Translations under genes and position numbers: made by a program
Origin: an uncultured Lachnospiraceae bacterium
GTDB taxonomy: Bacteria > Bacillota > Clostridia > Lachnospirales > Lachnospiraceae
Reading direction: 5' to 3'
Assembly: GCA_934351705.1 (NCBI GenBank)
Contig: CAKRJK010000026.1
Span: forward strand, 1-10,102
DNA length: 10,102 nucleotides
Shown: positions 5,345 through 10,102 of the stretch, piece after piece
Layout of the letters: every line of letters begins with the position of its first letter
How positions within the stretch are numbered: the first letter of the stretch is position 1
Notes under the pieces: model-generated
Database searches by the model: none
What the model was told of the DNA's origin: nothing
What the model saw: only the letters and a program-made list of their open reading frames with translations

Positions 5345-7309
5345 CTATTTTTCGTCGTTTACTTCTTCTTTGCGGATCTCTTTTGTGCGGATTTCTTTGC
5401 AGATCTGATCCACAAATTCTCCGATACTCTTCACGCCTTCATCGCCTGCAAAACGGCTTCTGACAGAAACATTTCCGTCCTCCGCCTCTTTTTCTCCGAC
5501 TACCAGCATATATGGTACTCTTGCAAGACGGCTTTCACGGATCTTGTAACCGATTTTTTCCGAACGGGTATCTACTGTTACTAACACACCGTTTTTCTTG
5601 AGTTCTGCCTCCACTTTTCTCGCATACTCTTCGTATTTGTCAGAAATCGGTAAAATACGAACCTGCTCAGGGCAAAGCCATGTCGGGAATTTTCCTGCAT
5701 ATTTCTCAATCAGCCATGCGAGCGTTCTCTCGTAACAGCCCATTGATGTACGGTGGATAATATACGGACGAACTTTTTCCCCGTTGGCATCAATGTAGTA
5801 CATATCAAACTGCTCTGCCAAAAGTGCATCCCACTGTACCGTAATCATGGTATCCTCTTTTCCGTATACGTTTTTGGCATTAATGTCAATCTTCGGACCG
5901 TAGAATGCTGCCTCTCCGACATCCTCTACATATTCAATGCCGAGTTCATCCATCATATCACGCATATGCTGCTGTGTCTCTTCCCATACTTCCGGTTCAC
6001 CGATATATTTTTCTCTGTTGTCCGGGTCCCATTTGGAAAGATGATAAGTAACATCTTCTTCCAGTCCCAGAGTCACCAGACAATGACGTGCCAGTGCGAT
6101 ACATTTTTTGAACTCTTCCACCATCTGATCCGGTCTTACGATCAAATGTCCCTCTGAGATGGTAAACTGACGCACTCTGGTTAAACCGTGCATCTCTCCC
6201 GAATCCTCATTTCGGAATAAGGTGGATGTCTCACTGTAACGAAGTGGCAGTTCACGGTAAGAATGCTGTGAGTTTTTGTATACATAATACTGGAACGGAC
6301 AGGTCATCGGGCGAAGCGCAAAGACTTCTTTATCTTTTTCCTTATCTCCTAAAATGAACATTCCGTCTGTATAATGATCCCAGTGACCGGAAATCTTATA
6401 CAGGTCAGATTTTGCCATAAGCGGTGTTCTGGTACGGATATATCCCCACTCGTTGTCCTCTAAGTCCTCGATCCAACGCTGTAAAGTCTGGATAATCTTA
6501 GCTCCCTTTGGCATCAAAAGCGGAAGTCCCTGTCCGATCACGTCGACTGTGGTAAATAATTCCATTTCACGTCCGAGTTTGTTGTGATCGCGTTTTTTGA
6601 TGTCCTCCAGACGCTCTAAATATTCGTTCAACTCGTCTTTTGTTGCAAAAGCGGTTCCGTAAATACGCTGTAACTGGGCTTTGTTAGAATCGCCTCTCCA
6701 GTATGCCATAGAGGAAGAGATCAATTTGAAGGCTTTGATTCCTTTGGTGTTCATCAGATGCGGTCCTGCACAGAGGTCTGTGAATCCTTCGCCCTGTTTG
6801 TAGAATGAAATCTCTGCATCTTCCGGCAAATCCTCAATTAATTCTACTTTGTATGGTTCCCCTTTTTCTTTCATAAATGCAATGGCTTCTTCTCTCGGAA
6901 GCAGGAATTTTTCTAAACGGTTTCCCTCTTTGATGATTTTTTTCATTTCTTTTTCTAATTTATCTAAATCCTCTCTGGAAAACGACTCTGCTTCAAAATC
7001 ATAGTAAAATCCCTCGTCGATGGATGGTCCGATTGCAAGTTTTGCATTTGGGAACACTCTTTTGACTGCCTCAGCAAGTACATGGGAACAGGTATGGCGC
7101 ACCGTACGGATTCCCTCTGCATCCTTTGCTGTCAGGACATTAAATGTGCAGTCCTCCTCTACGATCGTTCTCAAGTCTTTGACTTCTCCGTTAATCTGTG
7201 CCGCACAGGCTGCTCTCGCCAATCCCTCGCTGATGTCTCTTGCGATGTCATAGGCACTCATTGCCTCGCTGTATTCTTTGATACTTCCGTCTTTTAATGT
7301 AATCTTCAT
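5345..7309 (-). CDS. thrS: Threonyl-tRNA synthetase
   Basis: Charges tRNA-Thr with threonine in the cytoplasm. 654 residues, normal length. Seen in order: TGS domain (1-62); editing domain with HTCSH (His72, His76) and Cys180/His184 in DLCAGPHL, the four expected editing-site residues; class II catalytic core with motif 1 around 265-300, motif 2 YSETSTLFRNEDSGEMHGLTRVRQF (about 358-382) and motif 3 GCYERTLAWLIEKY (524-537); zinc ligands Cys337, His388 and His519; C-terminal anticodon-binding domain (about 545-640) starting PEQVRILPIS. The motif FTISEGHLIV (382-391), where E. coli-type enzymes have FTQDDAHIFC, marks the divergent form seen in many Clostridia. A charged tail of about 14 residues extends past the domain. 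ATG 7309 has AGGAG 9 nt upstream. It follows a small membrane-protein gene by 30 nt; both are governed by the threonine T-box leader at 7615-7869. Confidence 0.98.
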   Translation of the reverse strand: MKITLKDGSIKEYSEAMSAYDIARDISEGLARAACAAQINGEVKDLRTIVEEDCTFNVLTAKDAEGIRTVRHTCSHVLAEAVKRVFPNAKLAIGPSIDEGFYYDFEAESFSREDLDKLEKEMKKIIKEGNRLEKFLLPREEAIAFMKEKGEPYKVELIEDLPEDAEISFYKQGEGFTDLCAGPHLMNTKGIKAFKLISSSMAYWRGDSNKAQLQRIYGTAFATKDELNEYLERLEDIKKRDHNKLGREMELFTTVDVIGQGLPLLMPKGAKIIQTLQRWIEDLEDNEWGYIRTRTPLMAKSDLYKISGHWDHYTDGMFILGDKEKDKEVFALRPMTCPFQYYVYKNSQHSYRELPLRYSETSTLFRNEDSGEMHGLTRVRQFTISEGHLIVRPDQMVEEFKKCIALARHCLVTLGLEEDVTYHLSKWDPDNREKYIGEPEVWEETQQHMRDMMDELGIEYVEDVGEAAFYGPKIDINAKNVYGKEDTMITVQWDALLAEQFDMYYIDANGEKVRPYIIHRTSMGCYERTLAWLIEKYAGKFPTWLCPEQVRILPISDKYEEYARKVEAELKKNGVLVTVDTRSEKIGYKIRESRLARVPYMLVVGEKEAEDGNVSVRSRFAGDEGVKSIGEFVDQICKEIRTKEIRKEEVNDEK

Positions 7310-7339
7310 TTTGTCTGTCTCCTATTCTGTATTATCATA

Positions 7340-7570
7340 TTATTTCTTTTTTTTACAATCCTTTTCGTCTTTTTCCAGCTTGTCTCCGACTCTATTGTCG
7401 CTGTTATAGCTGGCGTTTCCGCAACCAATCTTGGTGTACTTTCTCGGTGAGCATAACATTCCGATTACCAGTCCGCCCAAAAGACAGGTTGTGATTGTCA
7501 AAAAGTATTCTTTTTTGGTCATTGTTGTTTCTTCGGTGAGTGTCTGTAAAAATTGTTTGCATTTTTTCAT
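7340..7570 (-). CDS. Small Thr-rich single-span membrane protein between the T-box and thrS
   Basis: A 76-residue protein I do not recognise. Seen: a basic, Thr-rich N-terminus, one hydrophobic segment (about 22-41, FLTITTCLLGGLVIGMLCSP), then a polar, Lys/Asp-rich tail ending in KKKK; four Cys after residue 28 (29, 40, 50, 72). Eight of residues 10-28 are Thr (10, 12, 15, 16, 18, 25, 27, 28). The start ATG 7570 has AGGAGG 7 nt upstream, a near-ideal site; ATG at residue 17 has none. It is the first frame after the T-box terminator and ends 30 nt before thrS with no terminator between, so it is translated only when the T-box reads through. The glycine-rich short span followed by SPR-K resembles small YtxH-type membrane proteins, but this is a loose likeness. 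It may be a true membrane protein or in part a threonine-sensing leader. Confidence 0.7.
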   Translation of the reverse strand: MKKCKQFLQTLTEETTMTKKEYFLTITTCLLGGLVIGMLCSPRKYTKIGCGNASYNSDNRVGDKLEKDEKDCKKKK

Positions 7571-7614
7571 ATGGATTCCTCCTGTTCATGTGGTTGTGGC
7601 AGTTCCTATAAAAC

Positions 7615-7649
7615 AAAAAATCCATGCACTACAAATCGTAATGCATGGA
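7615..7649 (-). terminator. T-box intrinsic terminator
   Basis: Arms TCCATGCATTAC (7649-7638) and GTAGTGCATGGA (7632-7621) form a 12-bp stem with one T-G pair and a 5-nt loop, followed by six T (7620-7615). It ends 44 nt before the start codon of the small membrane-protein gene and is the off-state of the threonine T-box. Confidence 0.93.
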
Positions 7650-7869
7650 CGTATCATACGCGGTTCCACCCTGCTTGCTCTGTATCCTTGCTACAAAGCC
7701 TCTCTTTTGATGGTAACGGAATCACCGGACTGTTTTGCAGTCACTCCGAGGTGGTCTTCGTCAGCTTCGCTGTCAAACCGCTCACAGCGCAAAGCAGATG
7801 CTTTGGCGGTTCTCTCTGTCACATTTTCACTGATTACTCTTCTCTTCGACGTGTTGTCTTTCTTTTTAT
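7615..7869 (-). ncRNA. Threonine T-box riboswitch (tRNA-Thr-sensing leader)
   Basis: Runs on the minus strand from the predicted start near 7869 to the terminator. Seen: a structured Stem I region; the specifier context GAAG-ACC-ACCTCGGAG with the threonine codon ACC at 7755-7753 followed by A, as T-boxes require; the conserved T-box AGGGTGGAACCGCG at 7672-7659; and the terminator at 7649-7615. An antiterminator can be drawn between GCAGGG plus GCG of the T-box region and CGTCC-A-TGC (about 7652-7644), which uses the 5' arm of the terminator, so the two structures exclude each other. Uncharged tRNA-Thr binding would let transcription continue into the small membrane-protein gene and thrS. The TGGA bulge pairs with a tRNA ending UCCA, i.e. 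a U discriminator base. Confidence 0.95.
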
Positions 7870-7875
7870 GCCTGT

Positions 7876-7904
7876 ATTATAGACCTTTTTTTCTTATCTG
7901 TAAA
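7876..7904 (-). promoter_or_regulatory. Promoter of the T-box/thrS unit
   Basis: Minus strand: -35 TTTACA (7904-7899), 17-nt spacer, -10 TATAAT (7881-7876), a near-consensus housekeeping promoter. The predicted start is near 7869. It begins only 6 bp after the stop codon of the SEC-C gene, with no terminator seen between the two. Confidence 0.85.
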
Positions 7905-7910
7905 GAATTT

Positions 7911-8417
7911 TTATTTATTTCTTCCGCAGCATTTTTTATATTTTTTGCCGCTTCCGCATGGACACGGATCGTTCGGATAAATCTTCTCTTCTTTGACGAT
8001 CGTTCCTGATTTTTTCTGCTCTAAATACAACTCGTGTTTTTTCTCCGGTGTGAATATATCATCCCACTGTGGCAGTTCGTAAAGCCAGTCTGCCTTTGCG
8101 TCTACCATATTCTTATAAAGCAGCTCGTTGTCAAAATCAAGACTTACCTGTGTGTCTTCCTCCATTGTCTCGATTGGGTTCGGCTCTTTTAAGCTGTCGT
8201 TGATTCCGTCTAAGAATCCGGTCATTTCCATAAGACTGATCTCGTATTTGTCAGCCAGTTCCTTCACCGTTCCTGTCACAGCTTCATTCGGATTATCTAA
8301 TAATTTTTCATAGATTCCTTTTTCGAGCAAAAAGTAATTCTGCCAAAACTGCTGCAATTTTGCGTTATCCATCTGTTCATCATAGGCAATTTTCTGCCAT
8401 TCTTGTAATAGTGCCAT
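7911..8417 (-). CDS. SEC-C zinc-motif protein of unknown function
   Basis: A soluble, acidic, mainly helical protein of about 168 residues. Seen: the C-terminal SEC-C motif [16 protein letters not shown], the CxC...CC zinc-binding element also found at the end of SecA, where it contacts SecB and ribosomes. The rest has no domain I recognise; motifs such as [16 protein letters not shown] and a DxxW-containing stretch suggest a conserved Clostridia family of stand-alone SEC-C proteins. Function unknown; a role in protein or ribosome interaction is only an inference from the motif. Start: ATG 8417 ([12 protein letters not shown]) is chosen because AAGGA lies about 11 nt upstream, whereas the earlier ATG 8429 directly abuts the same AAGG and could not be served by it; the true start could still be 8429 (172 residues). 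It has its own promoter at 8464-8492. Confidence 0.85.
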   Translation of the reverse strand: MALLQEWQKIAYDEQMDNAKLQQFWQNYFLLEKGIYEKLLDNPNEAVTGTVKELADKYEISLMEMTGFLDGINDSLKEPNPIETMEEDTQVSLDFDNELLYKNMVDAKADWLYELPQWDDIFTPEKKHELYLEQKKSGTIVKEEKIYPNDPCPCGSGKKYKKCCGRNK

Positions 8418-8463
8418 ATATTTTTCCATCCTTATTTTCTGATTTTGTGCTTTGCACCGTAAC

Positions 8464-8492
8464 AGTATAACCTATTCATACTCTTTTTTCAA
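8464..8492 (-). promoter_or_regulatory. Promoter of the SEC-C gene, overlapping the end of the HD-GYP gene
   Basis: Minus strand: -35 TTGAAA (8492-8487), 17-nt spacer, -10 TATACT (8469-8464). The -35 box and most of the spacer lie inside the last codons of the HD-GYP gene (stop at 8472-8474). The predicted start near 8457 gives a leader of about 30-40 nt. No terminator is seen between the two genes. Confidence 0.65.
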
Positions 8493-10102
8493 GAGTTCTG
8501 CCGTATCCTGCAGGCATTCTAACAAGACCGGATTGAATACACCGCATTCTCCCGCTAAAATCATACGCAATGCTTCTTCGTGCGAATAAGCGCTCTTATA
8601 GACGCGGGGACTGACCAATGCGTCATACACATCCACAATACTCACAATCTGACTCCAAAGAGGAATCTCCTCCCCTTTAAGCTGTTCGGGATAACCTTTG
8701 CCGTCCCAGCGTTCATGATGATATTTTGCAATGTCCATGCTGTATTTCTTTTGCTTAGCGTCTTCGTTCAAATCCAAAGCCTCGATAATCTCATAGCCTT
8801 TTGTGGTATGAGTTTTCATGATGTCCATCTCTTCTTTGGTCAGGCGTGCCGGCTTATTCAAAATCGTGTCTGAAATTGCAATCTTACCCACGTCATGGAG
8901 TGCCGCCGCACGCACGATTTTTTCTCCGTCCTCTTTGCTGACCGCACGTTCCGGGAATTTTTTATTATAGCAGTCCAAAATGATTTTGGTAAGGGTTCTT
9001 GTCCGTTTGATATGCTCACCCGAATCCAGATCACGAAATTCCACAAGATTGCTTAAGGTATCAATGACTTTATCCGCATAAATTTTGAACTTCTCCTGCT
9101 CTTCCTCTATCTGCTTTTGTGCCGCCATGATCAATGTAATGTCTGTCCTTAAGATCAGATAGACCGGATAGCCGTTTGCCTCTCCGTACTCCACCCCACG
9201 GGTCTGCACCCATCGGATCTCTCCGTCTCCGTCCCGCAGACGATAGGTAATATCAATCGTTTCTTTTGTTTTGCGGATCGCATTGATGTATTCCGAAACA
9301 TATGGCTGGTCTTCCTCATAGATCTGTGCCAGATAACCGTCTGCGTAATCTTCTTCTTTTTTTCCGAGCATCTTGTAAAACTCTGCGTTCGCACTGATGA
9401 TGGTCATCTTCTCATCCAGCATCACCGTACAGACACCGCCCGGAATTGCCTTGTAGGTGGCGGCAAGATTATGTCTTATCTGCTCCTGTAATGACCTTCT
9501 GGTATTGATGTCCCGCAAAATGATCACGGCATGATATTTGTCTCCGCACACATTCTGTAATGGAATTGCCCTGCAGGAAGTCCATCTGTATTCATCGGTC
9601 TCCCACATCATCTGTACTTCCTGATAAATCGTCTGTCCGCCGTTGCGGAAATAATTTTCCATCTTTTTTGCCGTATTGATCTTACGGCATTTTCGCCCGG
9701 CTCCCGGAGTCATCCTCTGTACAATGACATTTAAAATATCATCTGCACTTCCCTCTTCTATGCATTGTAACTGCCGCTTTTCATCCCAACGCATACATTT
9801 ATATACATTGTCGGTCAGATTACAGCATATCATTTCCTCACAAATCACATCCAGCACCAGATCCGCAGAACGTGCATAGAGATAATATTCCTCTGTCTCT
9901 TTTGACTCCATCTGCAGGATCACAGTCACAATATACGCAGGTATGGTATCCTCCCACAAAATCTCATCCACCGTAACTTCCACCGGTCCGTTACACGCCC
10001 GGCTCTCACGCAGAAAAACATGACCGCTTTTTGGATTCTGTTCGTAAGCTTTGATCGGACACTCCTGACAAATGTCCACCCCCAGCTCATAACACCCAAG
10101 AC
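8472..10102 (-). CDS. PAS/HD-GYP c-di-GMP phosphodiesterase, 5' part cut by the window edge
   Basis: The frame is open to the right edge, so the N-terminus is missing; a GTG at 10079 could be taken as a start, but seven codons before it are also open and read LGCYELG, completing a Cys motif (CYEL...C-x2-CP) typical of PAS-type sensor domains in Clostridia. Numbering from GTG 10079: degenerate PAS-like sensor regions about 1-95 and 95-192, a clearer PAS fold about 203-318 (SANAEFYKMLG, YRLRDGDGEIRWVQTRG, LRTDIT), a short coiled coil 318-345, and a C-terminal HD-GYP domain about 345-535 with EHIKRTR (355-361), HDVGK (395-399), His424, HHERWDGKGYP (454-464) and DVYDAL (483-488). All metal and GYP residues are present, so it should hydrolyse c-di-GMP. 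No membrane segment is visible. The sensed signal is unknown; the Cys motif suggests metal or redox input. The 3' end carries the next gene's promoter. Confidence 0.93.
   Translation of the reverse strand, partial: LGCYELGVDICQECPIKAYEQNPKSGHVFLRESRACNGPVEVTVDEILWEDTIPAYIVTVILQMESKETEEYYLYARSADLVLDVICEEMICCNLTDNVYKCMRWDEKRQLQCIEEGSADDILNVIVQRMTPGAGRKCRKINTAKKMENYFRNGGQTIYQEVQMMWETDEYRWTSCRAIPLQNVCGDKYHAVIILRDINTRRSLQEQIRHNLAATYKAIPGGVCTVMLDEKMTIISANAEFYKMLGKKEEDYADGYLAQIYEEDQPYVSEYINAIRKTKETIDITYRLRDGDGEIRWVQTRGVEYGEANGYPVYLILRTDITLIMAAQKQIEEEQEKFKIYADKVIDTLSNLVEFRDLDSGEHIKRTRTLTKIILDCYNKKFPERAVSKEDGEKIVRAAALHDVGKIAISDTILNKPARLTKEEMDIMKTHTTKGYEIIEALDLNEDAKQKKYSMDIAKYHHERWDGKGYPEQLKGEEIPLWSQIVSIVDVYDALVSPRVYKSAYSHEEALRMILAGECGVFNPVLLECLQDTAELLKKEYE

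Noticed and set aside
5290..5345. Promoter for the DUF1540 gene (TTTACA followed by a 17-nt spacer)
   Set aside because: The hexamer at the -10 position is poor (TCAGTA) and the start site would fall within or next to the ribosome binding site.
7431..8009. 192-codon plus-strand open frame
   Set aside because: Runs antisense across the small membrane-protein gene, the T-box leader and the SEC-C gene; its sequence is explained by these elements.
1..10102. New defence, phage or mobile system
   Set aside because: All genes are on one strand, fit core chromosomal families and have matching base composition; no integrase, transposase, toxin-antitoxin pair or repeat array was found.

Overview
The window looks like a chromosomal core region of a low-to-moderate GC member of the Bacillota, class Clostridia, most probably Lachnospiraceae. 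The grounds are the Clostridia-type dcw (division and cell wall) start mraZ-rsmH-ftsL-PBP, a Spo0E-like phosphatase, a threonine T-box leader on thrS, a DUF1540 protein, a SEC-C protein and a PAS/HD-GYP protein. The family assignment is from memory of such proteins, not from a search. All genes lie on the minus strand, so transcription runs from high to low coordinates. I see no tRNA, rRNA, transposase, phage gene or CRISPR array.

In transcription order (right to left): (1) A PAS/HD-GYP c-di-GMP phosphodiesterase (8472 to beyond the right edge). (2) A SEC-C zinc-motif protein (7911-8417) with its own promoter overlapping the end of the previous gene. (3) The thrS unit: a strong promoter (7876-7904), a complete threonine T-box leader with ACC specifier, T-box and terminator (7615-7869), a small Thr-rich membrane protein (7340-7570), thrS (5345-7309), then a 17-bp hairpin with a U6 tract that also contains the ribosome binding site of the next gene. 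(4) A tandem DUF1540 Cys-rich protein (4955-5269). (5) A second unit with its own promoter (4881-4909), bracketed by a perfect 15-bp inverted repeat: a zinc-dependent phospholipase C-like protein, lgt, and a 56-residue Spo0E-like protein, closed by a rho-independent terminator (3106-3141). (6) The dcw operon: promoter (3042-3070), four GTGG boxes at an exact 10-bp period (MraZ operator), DnaA-box-like sequences, mraZ, rsmH, ftsL and a division transpeptidase that runs off the left edge just after its catalytic SxxK motif.

The coding content is mostly well-known families. The more interesting material is regulatory: the MraZ operator array with overlapping DnaA boxes, the T-box leader that reads first into a Thr-rich small ORF, and two neighbouring gene junctions where an inverted repeat puts the next gene's ribosome binding site into a stem on read-through RNA. 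I found no convincing new multi-gene system.
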